From contig JAJZFA010000052.1 in the NCBI GenBank assembly GCA_021805565.1, positions 1 to 51,553 on the forward strand: a stretch of 51,553 nucleotides of DNA. The letters are read 5' to 3'. The stretch's first letter is position 1; the number at the start of each line of letters is the position of its first letter. Positions 27,484-37,624 of the stretch are shown piece by piece. The notes below the pieces were generated by a model, which worked only from the letters and a program-made list of their open reading frames with translations, was not told the origin of the DNA and searched no databases. A program made the position numbers and the translations under genes. The DNA is from Pseudomonadota bacterium (GTDB lineage Bacteria > Pseudomonadota > Alphaproteobacteria > Acetobacterales > Acetobacteraceae).

Positions 27484-27496
27484 TGTCTTGTTCCAT

Positions 27497-28174
27497 CTAC
27501 CGCTGCGGGGCCTGTTCGGCCGCCTTACGGTCCTGAGCCATCGGGTCGTGGGCCATGATCTCGCCCTTAAACACCCACACCTTCACGCCACAGGTGCCAT
27601 ACGTCGTTTTGGCCGTGGACACGCCGTAATCGATATCGGCCCGCAACGTGTGCAACGGCACGCGCCCTTCGCGATACCACTCGACACGCGCAATTTCCGC
27701 TCCACCGAGGCGACCGCCGCAATTGATCCGGATACCCTGCGCCCCCAGGCGCATCGCCGACTGCACCGCACGCTTCATCGCCCGGCGGAACGCGACGCGG
27801 CGTTCGAGCTGCTGGGCGATATTTTCGGCCACCAACGTCGCATCGATTTCCGGCTTGCGAATTTCGACGATGTTCAACGACACGTCCGTATTGGCCATCT
27901 TGCTGAGATCCTTCTTCAAGGTCTCGATATCCTGGCCTTTCTTGCCGATCACCACGCCGGGCCGAGCCGCATAAATCGTGACGCGCGGCTTCTTGGCTGG
28001 ACGTTCGATCACCACGCGCGATACGCCGGCACCGCGCAATTTGGTGCGCAGGTGATTGCGAAGCTTGAAATCCTCATGCAACTGCTTGGAATAATCGGCG
28101 CTGGCGAACCAGCGGCTATCCCAGGTGCGGTTAATCCCGAGGCGCAGACCGATCGGATTGACTTTGTGACCCAT
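27497..28174 (-). CDS. rpsC: 30S ribosomal protein S3
   Basis: Small-subunit protein at the mRNA entry site, 225 residues. It starts [20 protein letters not shown] and carries a KH domain ([19 protein letters not shown]) and the C-terminal [21 protein letters not shown] with [16 protein letters not shown] chose the ATG at 28174; the frame is open to 28228, but that part overlaps rplV and does not match S3. rplV ends one base upstream. Confidence 0.97.
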   Translation of the reverse strand: MGHKVNPIGLRLGINRTWDSRWFASADYSKQLHEDFKLRNHLRTKLRGAGVSRVVIERPAKKPRVTIYAARPGVVIGKKGQDIETLKKDLSKMANTDVSLNIVEIRKPEIDATLVAENIAQQLERRVAFRRAMKRAVQSAMRLGAQGIRINCGGRLGGAEIARVEWYREGRVPLHTLRADIDYGVSTAKTTYGTCGVKVWVFKGEIMAHDPMAQDRKAAEQAPQR

Positions 28175-28175
28175 G

Positions 28176-28580
28176 TTATGCGGCTCCCCCTTCGGTGCCG
28201 GCATTGTCCTGCGCCCGTTCGGCGACAACGATTTTCAAATGGCTGAACCACTTTTCGACGCGTGCGGCGCGACCGCGGCCCCGCGCATGGAAGCGGCGCA
28301 TCACGATGGAACGGCCTACTTCGGCTCGGGCCACCACAAGCCGGTCCACATCGAGCGAGTGATTGTTTTCCGCGTTAGAAATAGCGCTTTGAAGCGCCTT
28401 TTTCACTTGGACCGCGATCCGGCGCTTACTGAACGTCAAGGTGGCGATGGCCTTGCCAGCGGGTAGATCGCGGATCATCGCGGCAACCAAGTTCAGCTTA
28501 CGCGGGCTGACCCGCAGATTGCTGACGATCGCCTGCGCCTCGGTTTCGGGAAGACCCCGTTCGTGCTTCGGCTTGCTCAT
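28176..28580 (-). CDS. rplV: 50S ribosomal protein L22
   Basis: Large-subunit protein whose loop reaches into the exit tunnel, 134 residues. It shows [39 protein letters not shown], and [20 protein letters not shown]. The start overlaps the rpsS stop codon (TAATG). rpsC follows after one base, so translation is probably coupled throughout this part of the S10 operon. Confidence 0.97.
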   Translation of the reverse strand: MSKPKHERGLPETEAQAIVSNLRVSPRKLNLVAAMIRDLPAGKAIATLTFSKRRIAVQVKKALQSAISNAENNHSLDVDRLVVARAEVGRSIVMRRFHARGRGRAARVEKWFSHLKIVVAERAQDNAGTEGGAA

Positions 28581-28858
28581 TAGCCGCGCCTCGCCTTCTT
28601 ATCGGCCGAGTGTCCGCTGAATGTGCGGGTCGGCGAAAATTCGCCGAACTTATGGCCGACCATGTTTTCGTTTACCTGAACCGGCAGGAACTTGTGGCCG
28701 TTATAGACCCCGAACGTCAGGCCCACGAACTGCGGCAAGATCGTCGAGCGGCGCGACCATATCTTAATGATCTCATTGCGCGCGGACGCTTTCGCCGCGT
28801 CGGCCTTGGCCAGCAGGTAACCGTCAACGAACGGACCCTTCCATACGGAACGCGCCAT
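28580..28858 (-). CDS. rpsS: 30S ribosomal protein S19
   Basis: Small-subunit head protein that pairs with S13, 92 residues. It shows [40 protein letters not shown], and [22 protein letters not shown]. It lies one base after rplB and overlaps rplV by one base. Ordinary in length. Confidence 0.97.
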   Translation of the reverse strand: MARSVWKGPFVDGYLLAKADAAKASARNEIIKIWSRRSTILPQFVGLTFGVYNGHKFLPVQVNENMVGHKFGEFSPTRTFSGHSADKKARRG

Positions 28859-28859
28859 C

Positions 28860-29690
28860 TTACTTACCTTTATTGCGGCGGCGGATGATGAGACTATCCG
28901 TCCGCTTGTTGCCGCGCGTCTTGAAGCCCTTGGCCGGCTGGCCCCATGGCGAAACCGGATGACGGCCGCCCGAGCTGCGGCCTTCGCCGCCGCCGAGCGG
29001 GTGATCGACAGGGTTCATGACCACGCCGCGATTGTGTGGCTTGAAACCAAGCCAGCGCATACGTCCGGCCTTACCCAGCTTCTGGTTCATGTTATCGGGG
29101 TTGGACACAGCGCCAATCGAAGCAATGCATTCCGACCGCACGATACGAACCTCGCCAGACATCAGCTTGATCTGAGCGTAGCCGCTGTCCTTGCCGACGA
29201 GTTGCGCGAATGTGCCGGCCGAACGCGCGATCTTGCCGCCGGCACCCACTTTCATCTCGATATTATGGATGATCGTGCCAACCGGTATGGCCGCCAAAGG
29301 CATGGCATTGCCGGGCTTGATATCGACTTTCGCACCGGCGATGACAGGATCGCCTGCCTTCAGGCGCTGCGGCGCCAGGATATAGGCCAGTTCGCCATCC
29401 GCATACTTGACCAACGCGATGAAGGCGGTACGGTTGGGGTCGTATTCCAGCCGCTCCACAACGCCGGCCACGCCAAATTTGCGGCGTTTGAAATCGACCA
29501 CACGATAGGCTTGCTTATGCCCGCCGCCACGGAACCGGCTGGTGATCCGGCCGTGATTATTACGTCCGCCGTGGCTGTGCTGCCCTTCGGTCAACCCTTT
29601 GACGGGTTTACCCTTCCACAGTTCGGAACGATCGATCAGCACGGTGCCGCGAAGGCTGGCCGTGACGGGATTGAATTGCCTGAGTGCCAT
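28860..29690 (-). CDS. rplB: 50S ribosomal protein L2
   Basis: Large-subunit protein at the peptidyl transferase region, 276 residues. It shows [61 protein letters not shown], and the C-terminal [20 protein letters not shown] with the catalytic-centre histidine region. It is 12 bases after rplW and one base before rpsS. Confidence 0.98.
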   Translation of the reverse strand: MALRQFNPVTASLRGTVLIDRSELWKGKPVKGLTEGQHSHGGRNNHGRITSRFRGGGHKQAYRVVDFKRRKFGVAGVVERLEYDPNRTAFIALVKYADGELAYILAPQRLKAGDPVIAGAKVDIKPGNAMPLAAIPVGTIIHNIEMKVGAGGKIARSAGTFAQLVGKDSGYAQIKLMSGEVRIVRSECIASIGAVSNPDNMNQKLGKAGRMRWLGFKPHNRGVVMNPVDHPLGGGEGRSSGGRHPVSPWGQPAKGFKTRGNKRTDSLIIRRRNKGK

Positions 29691-29702
29691 CTTCCGCGAG
29701 CC

Positions 29703-30023
29703 TTATGCGAGGCTGGTGGTGAAATCGATCGACTGGCCGGGTGCCAGTGTCACGATGGCTTTCTTGACGTCCGAGCGTACGCCTGGACGACCTTTAAAGC
29801 GCTTGGTCTTGCCCTTTTGGATCAGCGTGTTCACCGAAGTGACCTTTACGTTGAACAAGGTCTCGATCGCCGCAGCGATCTCGGGCTTGGACGCATTAAT
29901 GGCGACCTTGAAGCCAAACTGATTTTGTTCAGACAGCAACGTCATTTTTTCGGTGATCAAAGGAGCGCGGATGATGGTGTACATCGCCTCCTTCGACAAC
30001 GGCTTTTTCGGTGCGACGGTCAT
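29703..30023 (-). CDS. rplW: 50S ribosomal protein L23
   Basis: Docking site for trigger factor and SRP at the tunnel exit, 106 residues. It shows [60 protein letters not shown], with an 11-residue Lys/Pro N-terminal addition. The first codons overlap the end of rplD by four bases. Confidence 0.97.
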   Translation of the reverse strand: MTVAPKKPLSKEAMYTIIRAPLITEKMTLLSEQNQFGFKVAINASKPEIAAAIETLFNVKVTSVNTLIQKGKTKRFKGRPGVRSDVKKAIVTLAPGQSIDFTTSLA

Positions 30024-30667
30024 GCGGCCTCTCCGGTGGCGGCGTCCATTTCGCCATTGATGCGCGCCGTCAGGCCCGCCAATCCGGCGGTGGTGATCGC
30101 CAGCACATCGTGATTCAAAATGTCATAGACATTCGCGCCGATGGTCGGCAACACGTCGAATTTATGGATGTTCCGGCTGGCGCGCAGAAAGCCTTCGTCC
30201 ACCGAACCGTCGATGATCAGAGCCGACTTCCAGCCAAGCGCCTTCAGCTTTTTCGCCAGCGCGCCCGTCTTCGGCTCGCTGACCGCCGCATCCAACACAA
30301 CCAGCTTGTGCTCCGCTGCCTTTTGCGACAACGCGGAAATCAGGCCAAGGCGGCGGACTTTCTTATTCAGGCTGTACTCGTGCGACCGGACAACCGGACC
30401 ATGAACCACGCCGCCGGTGCGATGCTGCGGTGAACGCAGGCTACCCTGGCGGGCGTTACCGGTGCCCTTTTGCTTGTATGGCTTTTTTGTGGTGCCGGAG
30501 ACTTCCGCCATCCCTTTTGCCTTATGGTTGCCACCACGGCGTTTCGACAACTGCCAGTGGATGACCCGCGCCATGATATCCTTGCGCGGAGCGGCCGCGA
30601 AAATATCATCCGGCAGGTCCGTGCTACCGGCGGCGGCATTATCGAGCGTAATGATATCGATCTGCAT
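30020..30667 (-). CDS. rplD: 50S ribosomal protein L4
   Basis: Large-subunit protein with a loop lining the exit tunnel, 215 residues; in Escherichia coli it also represses the S10 operon. It shows [60 protein letters not shown]. It lies 11 bases after rplC and overlaps rplW by four bases. The N-terminal insert [13 protein letters not shown] is normal for the class. Confidence 0.97.
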   Translation of the reverse strand: MQIDIITLDNAAAGSTDLPDDIFAAAPRKDIMARVIHWQLSKRRGGNHKAKGMAEVSGTTKKPYKQKGTGNARQGSLRSPQHRTGGVVHGPVVRSHEYSLNKKVRRLGLISALSQKAAEHKLVVLDAAVSEPKTGALAKKLKALGWKSALIIDGSVDEGFLRASRNIHKFDVLPTIGANVYDILNHDVLAITTAGLAGLTARINGEMDAATGEAA

Positions 30668-30678
30668 CTGCCTGTTCC

Positions 30679-31410
30679 TCAGCCCGCCGCCGGCGTTTCG
30701 GCCGCTGACGCATCGATCAGTGCCGCCGGAAAGGCCGCATCGGCCGGACGCCGCTTTTTGATCGCATCGCGCACCAGGACGTATCCGTCCTTGCTGCCGG
30801 GAACGGCGCCCTTGATCATCAACAGGCCTTTTTCGGCATCGACGGCCGCCACTTCCAGATTCAGCGTGGTGATACGATCGACGCCCAGATGGCCTTCCAT
30901 CTTCTTATTCTTGAAGGTGCGGCCCGGATCCTGGCGGTTACCGGTCGAACCCAGCGAACGATGGCTTGCCGAAACGCCGTGCGATGCCTCGAGCCCCGCG
31001 TAGTTCCAGCGCTTCATGCCGCCGGCGAAACCCTTACCCTTGGACGTACCGCATACATCGACCTTCTGTCCGGCGCTGAAATGCGCGGCGGACAGGGTTG
31101 ATCCCGGCTCCAGCACTGCGCTTGGCGCAACGCGGAATTCGACCAGCTTTTTCTTCGGCTCAACCTTCGCCTTAGCGAAATGGCCACGATTCGGCTGGGT
31201 GACGTTCTTCACCTTCGCCTTCCCCCAACCGATCTGGACAGCGGAATAGCCATCTTTTTCCTCGGTGCGGATCGCGACGACCTGGAGTTGATCCAGATGC
31301 AGGACAGTAACGGGCACGTGCGTGCCATCGTCCCTGAATATCCGGGTCATCCCAAGCTTCTTGGCCAGGAGACCGGTGCGGAGCGGCTGAATGACGGTGG
31401 GTGCGGCCAT
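30679..31410 (-). CDS. rplC: 50S ribosomal protein L3
   Basis: Early-assembly large-subunit protein, 243 residues. It shows [57 protein letters not shown]. The usual ‘G-Q’ methylation region reads [15 protein letters not shown] chose the ATG at 31410, four bases after rpsJ; the frame is open to 31434 but that would overlap rpsJ. The C-terminal 30 residues are an Ala-rich extension. Confidence 0.97.
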   Translation of the reverse strand: MAAPTVIQPLRTGLLAKKLGMTRIFRDDGTHVPVTVLHLDQLQVVAIRTEEKDGYSAVQIGWGKAKVKNVTQPNRGHFAKAKVEPKKKLVEFRVAPSAVLEPGSTLSAAHFSAGQKVDVCGTSKGKGFAGGMKRWNYAGLEASHGVSASHRSLGSTGNRQDPGRTFKNKKMEGHLGVDRITTLNLEVAAVDAEKGLLMIKGAVPGSKDGYVLVRDAIKKRRPADAAFPAALIDASAAETPAAG

Positions 31411-31414
31411 GGTC

Positions 31415-31723
31415 TTAGATCTTGATCTCGACATCGACGCCGGCGGCGAGATCGAGCTTCATCAGCGCGTCCACCGTTTGCGGGGTCGGTTCAACAATGT
31501 CCAATAGCCGCCGGTGAGTCCGGATTTCGAACTGCTCACGGCTTTTCTTGTCCACGTGCGGGGAGCGGTTCACGGTGAAACGCTCGATATGGGTCGGCAG
31601 CGGGATCGGTCCGCGAACCCGGGCACCCGTGCGCTTGGCCGTATTCACGATCTCCTTCGTGCTGTTGTCCAGCACACGGTGATCGTAGGCCTTTAGGCGG
31701 ATGCGGATATTCTGATTGTCCAT
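31415..31723 (-). CDS. rpsJ: 30S ribosomal protein S10
   Basis: Small-subunit protein that also works as NusE in transcription antitermination, 102 residues. It shows [40 protein letters not shown] and [19 protein letters not shown]. It begins 78 bases after tuf, and most of that gap is a long hairpin, so its expression must pass or start within that structure. Confidence 0.98.
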   Translation of the reverse strand: MDNQNIRIRLKAYDHRVLDNSTKEIVNTAKRTGARVRGPIPLPTHIERFTVNRSPHVDKKSREQFEIRTHRRLLDIVEPTPQTVDALMKLDLAAGVDVEIKI

Positions 31724-31746
31724 CGTTCGCTCTTCAAAGTTCCCGC

Positions 31747-31798
31747 CGAAACGAGAGCCTGCGCCGGGCCAACGTGGCCAGGCGCGGGCATCGTTTCG
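31747..31798 (-). promoter_or_regulatory. Long hairpin between tuf and rpsJ
   Basis: CGAAACGA (31747-31754) pairs with TCGTTTCG (31791-31798), and inside it GCCTGCGCC-GGCC pairs with GGCC-GGCGCGGGC with few mismatches around an AACGT loop. It lies three bases after the tuf stop codon and 23 bases before rpsJ. No T run follows on the minus strand. It may mark the end of the str transcript, an S10-operon leader structure, or an RNase processing site. Confidence 0.65.
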
Positions 31799-31801
31799 TT
31801 A

Positions 31802-32992
<1,191 letters not shown>

Positions 32993-33057
32993 CGTCGTAT
33001 CTCCGTAGATCCACCGGATCTGTTGGGTTGTGACCTAAACGTTACGCAGACTGGACT

Positions 33058-33534
33058 CTACCAGCGGTAGTGACTGAACGCCTTGTTGGCTTCGGCCATC
33101 CGATGGGTGTCTTCACGCTTCTTGACCGCCGAACCGCGATTGTTCACCGCATCCAGCAATTCGTTAGACAGGCGATCCTGCATCGTATGTTCGCCGCGCT
33201 TGCGCGCCGCATCGATGATCCACCGGATCGCCAGCGCCTGACGACGCTCTGTCCGGACTTCCACCGGCACCTGATACGTGGCACCGCCAACCCGGCGCGA
33301 ACGAACCTCCACGGCCGGTTTCACATTGTCCAGCGCTTCGTGGAACATCCGGATGGGGTCGGCCGCGGCGCCACCGCGCTTCTTCAGAACATCCAGGGCA
33401 CTATAGACAATGCCCTCGGCTGCCGATTTCTTTCCGTCATACATCAGCGCGTTCATGAAACGGCTGAGGACGACATCGCCGAATTTGGCATCCGGCAGGA
33501 TTTCGCGCTTATCGGCGCGGTGACGACGAGACAT
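33058..33534 (-). CDS. rpsG: 30S ribosomal protein S7
   Basis: Primary 16S rRNA-binding protein of the head, 158 residues; in Escherichia coli it represses the str operon. It shows [60 protein letters not shown], and [10 protein letters not shown] at the C terminus. It follows rpsL by 12 bases. The next gene is tuf rather than fusA. Confidence 0.98.
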   Translation of the reverse strand: MSRRHRADKREILPDAKFGDVVLSRFMNALMYDGKKSAAEGIVYSALDVLKKRGGAAADPIRMFHEALDNVKPAVEVRSRRVGGATYQVPVEVRTERRQALAIRWIIDAARKRGEHTMQDRLSNELLDAVNNRGSAVKKREDTHRMAEANKAFSHYRW

Positions 33535-33546
33535 GCGGTTGCCCTT

Positions 33547-33918
33547 CTACTTCGGCCGCTTGGCGCCATACAGCGACCGGCGCTGACGACGCTTCGGAAG
33601 GCCCTGGGTATCCAGCACGCCGCGCAAAATGTGATAGCGAACGCCGGGAAGATCCTTCACCCGGCCACCGCGGATCAGCACAACCGAATGTTCCTGCAAG
33701 TTGTGACCCTCGCCAGGAATATAGCTAACCACTTCGTAGCCATTGGTCAGGCGAACCTTAGCGACCTTGCGCAGCGCGGAATTCGGCTTCTTCGGCGTCG
33801 TTGTATAGACGCGCGTGCAGACGCCACGCTTTTGCGGGCAACCCTGCAGTGCCGGAACGGAATTCCGTGTCTTCGGCCGCTCCCGCCCATGGGCGATAAG
33901 CTGGTTGATGGTCGGCAT
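33547..33918 (-). CDS. rpsL: 30S ribosomal protein S12
   Basis: Decoding-site protein, 123 residues, and the usual site of streptomycin-resistance changes. It shows [19 protein letters not shown], the [16 protein letters not shown] loop with wild-type lysines (the codon 43 and 88 regions read KKPNSALRK and [11 protein letters not shown]). The start at 33918 is fixed by homology; the frame is open to 34284, but that is the untranslated leader. It is the first gene of the ribosomal cluster. Confidence 0.98.
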   Translation of the reverse strand: MPTINQLIAHGRERPKTRNSVPALQGCPQKRGVCTRVYTTTPKKPNSALRKVAKVRLTNGYEVVSYIPGEGHNLQEHSVVLIRGGRVKDLPGVRYHILRGVLDTQGLPKRRQRRSLYGAKRPK

Positions 33919-34132
33919 GGACCTCTTTCTCTTTTCGGACAGCGCTTCGCCGTGGGCTATGGTCCTGTCGCTGTTTAACAGCCAAAGCCCGCCGGCATGG
34001 GAACAATCCCATCCTGCGGGGTGACGATGGGCAGACGGCCTAAGCCCATCCTTACGGAAAGGCGGCGCCGCGTGCGTCGTTTGCCTGCGAACCAGCGACC
34101 ATCCCACAAGGTGACCCTTGGGTTGGCCGAGA
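33919..34132 (-). promoter_or_regulatory. Long rpsL leader with overlapping hairpins
   Basis: About 214 bases lie between the predicted start point and the rpsL start codon. On the minus strand four segments occur in order: GATGGGC (34044-34050), GCCCATC (34026-34032), GATGGG (34008-34013) and TCCCAT region (33997-34002). Segments 1 and 2, 2 and 3, or 3 and 4 can pair, so the structures exclude one another, as in attenuators. Nearer the gene, GCTGT and ACAGC form another small stem. No gene is seen in the leader. Confidence 0.5.
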
Positions 34133-34138
34133 GCCGGA

Positions 34139-34167
34139 TGTCTAGATGCCCGCCTAACCCAAGTCAA
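34139..34167 (-). promoter_or_regulatory. Promoter of the str-S10-spc cluster
   Basis: On the minus strand CTTGACTT gives a strong -35 box (TTGACT, 34162-34167), then 17 bases, then TAGACA (34139-34144) as a modest -10 box. CTTGAC-type -35 boxes are typical of strong alphaproteobacterial promoters. Transcription would begin near 34132. Confidence 0.62.
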
Positions 34168-34308
34168 GCCTTCAAGCCCCCCCGAATGACGGATTCGTGC
34201 ATGGCCGGTATTCCCGCCAAAGCGGCGGCTAAAACCCCTGACGACATGCCCCGGCAATTGCGCTAACGCTGCCCGCACGGACAATCCAGCTTTGGGAGTC
34301 TATTATAT
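34168..34308. other. Upstream region shared with asnB
   Basis: These bases separate the rpsL promoter from the plus-strand asnB gene. TTGCGC, 16 bases, GACAAT (about 34257-34284) is a weak plus-strand promoter candidate. GGGAG precedes the asnB start by about ten bases across a short AT-rich stretch (TCTATTATAT). Nothing else is evident. Confidence 0.35.
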
Positions 34309-36072
34309 ATGTGCGGTATCGCTGGCCTGATCCTGTCTTCCGGCGCCGCGCCGCCCGATCCCGTCGTGTTATCGAAATTGATCGGCGCGCTGCATCACCG
34401 GGGGCCGGACGGCAGCGGCCACGCCGTCATGGGCCGCGTTGCCCTGTTGCATAACCGGTTGGCCATTATCGACCTGATAACCGGCGACCAGCCGTTTTTT
34501 GCCGGTTCTGCGACACTGGTCGCCAACGGCGAAATCTATAACTACAAGGATCTGCGCGAGTCGCTGCCCGGCACCGACTTTGCCACCAACAGCGATTGCG
34601 AGCCGCCGCTTCACCTGTGGCTCCGCGACGGTGCCGATTACGTCAAGCAACTTCGCGGCATGTACGGTATCGCCATTCACGAACGGGTGCGCCGCACGGT
34701 CATCCTGTCGCGCGATCCGTTCGGCATCAAACCGCTGTATATCGCCACCATCGCGGATGGTTTGGCCTTCGCGTCGGAACCGCAGGCGCTGCTGGAAGCC
34801 GGGCTGGTCAAGCGCTCGGTTCGCCCGGCGGCGGTGGAGGAACTGTTGCAGCTTCAGTTCACCACCGGCGCGGACACGATTTTCGAAGGCATCCAGCGCG
34901 TGCTGCCCGGCGAAACCATCACCTGCGCCGACGGCCATATCCTGGAGCGCAAACGCATCGACCCTGTCCCGGCTGGCCCTCCGGAGGACATCGACGAAGA
35001 CACCGCCATGCGGCGGCTGGACCGGGCGCTGACCGAAAGCGTCGATCTGCATCAGCGCAGCGATGTGCCGTATGGCATGTTCCTGTCCGGCGGCATCGAC
35101 AGCGCCACCTTGATCACCCTGATGGCGCGTCTGAACAGCCAGCCGGTGCTGGCCTTCACCGCCGGGTTCGACGCCCCCGGCGCAGCCGATGAGCGCGAAC
35201 AGGCCGCTGTCATCGCCCGCTCTGTCGGCGCAAAGCACGAGGCGATCGAGGTGACCGAAAAAATGGTCTGGCAACATCTGCCTGAAATCGTCGGGGCGAT
35301 GGACGATCCGACAATGGATTACGCCATCATTCCGTCCTGGTTCCTGGCCCGCCGAGCGCGCCAGGATGTGAAGGTGGTGCTGACAGGGGAAGGCGGGGAC
35401 GAGATTTTTGGCGGATACAAGCGCTATCGCAAGGCCACCCTGCCCTGGTGGCGCGGCGGCAAGGCGATGTGGGGCGACGGCAGCTTCGATAAGGTGCCGG
35501 TTTTGCGCACACAGCCGTCCACCTGGCGCGACGGCATGGCGGCGGCGGAAACGCGAGCGGCCGAAGGCGGGCGCACTTTGCTGGCGGCGGCGCAGGCCTT
35601 CGACATGACCGATTGGCTGCCACACGACCTGCTGCTGAAACTGGACCGCTGCATGATGGCGCATGCGGTGGAGGGCCGGACCCCATTCCTCGACGCGGGC
35701 GTGATGGCGGCGGCCTACCGGCTACCCGACCACATGAAACTGCGGCACGGCATGGGTAAGTGGATTTTGCGGAAATGGCTGGAAAAAAACCAGCCAGCCG
35801 CCCGGCCGTTCGCGCCGAAAGCCGGGTTCACCGTGCCGGTGGGCGAATGGATCAAGGCCCAGGGGTCGCGCCTCGGCCCGATGGTCGCCGCACAACCCGG
35901 CGTGGCGGAGATCGCCGATCCTAGAAAAGTGGAAGACCTGTTCCGCGATATCCGCCGCTGGCGGCATGGCTTCGCGTGTTGGAAACTGCTGTTTTACGCA
36001 TTGTGGCATCGGCGGCACATCCAGGGCCTGCCGGCCGCCGGCGACGTGTGGGAGACCCTGTCCAGTCGGTAG
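34309..36072 (+). CDS. asnB: Asparagine synthase (glutamine-hydrolysing) or related amidotransferase
   Basis: Class II glutamine amidotransferase fused to an ATP-pyrophosphatase-type synthetase, 587 residues. Cys2 of MCGIAGL is the nucleophile once the methionine is removed; LHHRGPDG, ALLHNRLAIID and ANGEIYNY complete the glutaminase site. The synthetase has the P-loop-like FLSGGIDSATL and LTGEGGDEIFGGYKRYR. The family makes asparagine, but close relatives modify polysaccharide or peptide products, and the position next to no obvious pathway leaves that open. The length is normal for short AsnB proteins. Confidence 0.9.
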   Translation: MCGIAGLILSSGAAPPDPVVLSKLIGALHHRGPDGSGHAVMGRVALLHNRLAIIDLITGDQPFFAGSATLVANGEIYNYKDLRESLPGTDFATNSDCEPPLHLWLRDGADYVKQLRGMYGIAIHERVRRTVILSRDPFGIKPLYIATIADGLAFASEPQALLEAGLVKRSVRPAAVEELLQLQFTTGADTIFEGIQRVLPGETITCADGHILERKRIDPVPAGPPEDIDEDTAMRRLDRALTESVDLHQRSDVPYGMFLSGGIDSATLITLMARLNSQPVLAFTAGFDAPGAADEREQAAVIARSVGAKHEAIEVTEKMVWQHLPEIVGAMDDPTMDYAIIPSWFLARRARQDVKVVLTGEGGDEIFGGYKRYRKATLPWWRGGKAMWGDGSFDKVPVLRTQPSTWRDGMAAAETRAAEGGRTLLAAAQAFDMTDWLPHDLLLKLDRCMMAHAVEGRTPFLDAGVMAAAYRLPDHMKLRHGMGKWILRKWLEKNQPAARPFAPKAGFTVPVGEWIKAQGSRLGPMVAAQPGVAEIADPRKVEDLFRDIRRWRHGFACWKLLFYALWHRRHIQGLPAAGDVWETLSSR

Positions 36073-36186
36073 CGACTTCCAGGCTCAGGACCGAACGACA
36101 CAGTGGACGAAAAATTGGAGGGATAAGGTTGGCCGCAGCCCGTTCCCCTGGCATGCTGATCCGGTGTAAATCCAAGGGAGAGACGA

Positions 36187-36504
36187 ATGAGCGATTGGGT
36201 GCGCGTGGCCGCGAAGGGCGACGTCAAGGAAGGCGGATGCCTGGGCGTGCGGATCGGCGACAAGGACGTGGCGATCTACCACCTGCCCGGCGGCGAATTC
36301 CACGCCACGGACAATATCTGCACGCACGAATATGCGCTGCTGTCGGATGGCTGGCTGGAAAACGGCTGCATCGAGTGCCCGCTGCATGCCGCGCAGTTCG
36401 ATGTGCGCACCGGTAAGGCGATGTCCGCCCCCGCCGACGAGGACATCGCCGTGTATGCCATCAAGGCCGAAGGCGACGATCTGCTGGTGCGGTTGCCGGG
36501 ATGA
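36187..36504 (+). CDS. Rieske [2Fe-2S] ferredoxin
   Basis: Small electron-transfer protein of 105 residues. The Rieske ligands are Cys45 and His47 (CTH) and Cys64 and His67 (CPLH), with the usual 16-residue spacing between pairs. Such proteins feed electrons to ring-hydroxylating oxygenases. GGGAGAGACGA precedes the ATG. It is followed by two amidohydrolase genes, but no oxygenase alpha subunit or reductase is in the window, so its partner must be elsewhere or of another type. Confidence 0.92.
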   Translation: MSDWVRVAAKGDVKEGGCLGVRIGDKDVAIYHLPGGEFHATDNICTHEYALLSDGWLENGCIECPLHAAQFDVRTGKAMSAPADEDIAVYAIKAEGDDLLVRLPG

Positions 36505-36553
36505 ACACGGCGCTCGCGCTGTCGCGGGACTTGGTCAGGGGGCGCCGGCGACA

Positions 36554-37624
36554 ATGACCGATCCAGGCCCGATCGACTGCGACATCCACCCCATTGTTCC
36601 AGGGATCGCCGCCTTGCTGCCCTACCTGGACGATCAGTGGCGGGAAACAGTCGTCCGCCGCGGCATCGAAGATCTGACGACCATCGCCTATCCCACCCGC
36701 AACCCGCTGAGTTTCCGCCAGGATTTGCGCGACGCAACCGGGCGCACCGCAACCGATGCCGCGACGCTCGGCCGGCAGGCACTGGACCCGTTCGGCACGC
36801 GGCTGGCCATCTGCAACTGCCTGTACGGGGTGCAGGCGCAGTTCAGCGAAGACCTCGGTGTCGCATTCGCCCGAGCGGTGAACGACTGGATGGTGCGGGA
36901 GTGGCTGGATAGGGACAACCGGTTGCGCGCATCGATCGTCGTGCCGATGCAGAACGCCGAATACGCGGTCGATGAGATAAACCGCTGCGCGCCCGATCGC
37001 CGCTTTGTGCAGGTGCTGCTGCTGGTGGGTAGCGAAATCACGCTGGGTCGCCGGCAGAACTGGCCGATTTACGCCGCCGCCGAACGCCATGGCCTGCCCA
37101 TCGGCATCCATGCGGGCAGCATGTACCGCAATCCGATGACCCCGGTCGGCTGGCCCACCAGTTTCACCGAGGAGTACGTGAATCAAGCCGTCGCCTTCCA
37201 GTCGCAACTGACCAGCCTGATCGCCGAGGGCGTGTTCGCCCGGTTTCCGGCGCTGACCGTGGTGCTGATGGAATCCGGCGTCACCTGGCTGCCCGCTTAC
37301 CTGTGGCGGCTGACGAAATTCTGGAAGGGATTGCGCAGCGAAATCCCCTGGGTATCGGACCCGCCCATTTCCATCGTCCGCGACCGCGTCCGGCTGACCT
37401 TGCAGCCGTTCGACGCGCCGTCCGATCCGTCCGCCACGATGCGGCTGATCGATCATATCGGGTCGGACGAGATGCTGTTGTTCTCCACCGACTACCCGCA
37501 TTATCAATTCGACGGGGAAAACCCGCTTCCGGCCGGCCTGGACGGCGCGTTGGCCCGGAAAATCATGGCGGACAACCCGCTGCGCACCTATGTTCGCTTA
37601 AACGACAGGGAGACCACGCCATGA
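36554..37624 (+). CDS. Amidohydrolase-2 family protein (first of pair)
   Basis: A 356-residue TIM-barrel metal enzyme of the amidohydrolase-2 superfamily, which includes decarboxylases and hydrolases of aromatic acids. DCDIHP at residues 8-13 takes the place of the usual H-x-H metal motif; GIHAGSMY and FSTDYPHYQFDGENP give later metal and active-site histidines and aspartate. I chose the ATG at 36554, 49 bases after the Rieske gene, because the barrel motif begins at once. It overlaps the next gene by four bases (ATGA). The substrate is unknown. Confidence 0.85.
   Translation: MTDPGPIDCDIHPIVPGIAALLPYLDDQWRETVVRRGIEDLTTIAYPTRNPLSFRQDLRDATGRTATDAATLGRQALDPFGTRLAICNCLYGVQAQFSEDLGVAFARAVNDWMVREWLDRDNRLRASIVVPMQNAEYAVDEINRCAPDRRFVQVLLLVGSEITLGRRQNWPIYAAAERHGLPIGIHAGSMYRNPMTPVGWPTSFTEEYVNQAVAFQSQLTSLIAEGVFARFPALTVVLMESGVTWLPAYLWRLTKFWKGLRSEIPWVSDPPISIVRDRVRLTLQPFDAPSDPSATMRLIDHIGSDEMLLFSTDYPHYQFDGENPLPAGLDGALARKIMADNPLRTYVRLNDRETTP

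Noticed and set aside
33919..34284. Upstream extension of rpsL
   Set aside because: S12 starts at 33918 in all relatives; the extra residues come from the structured leader and promoter.
36073..36186. Sigma-54 type promoter before the Rieske gene
   Set aside because: TGGCATG is present, but the partner GC element at the right distance is missing.
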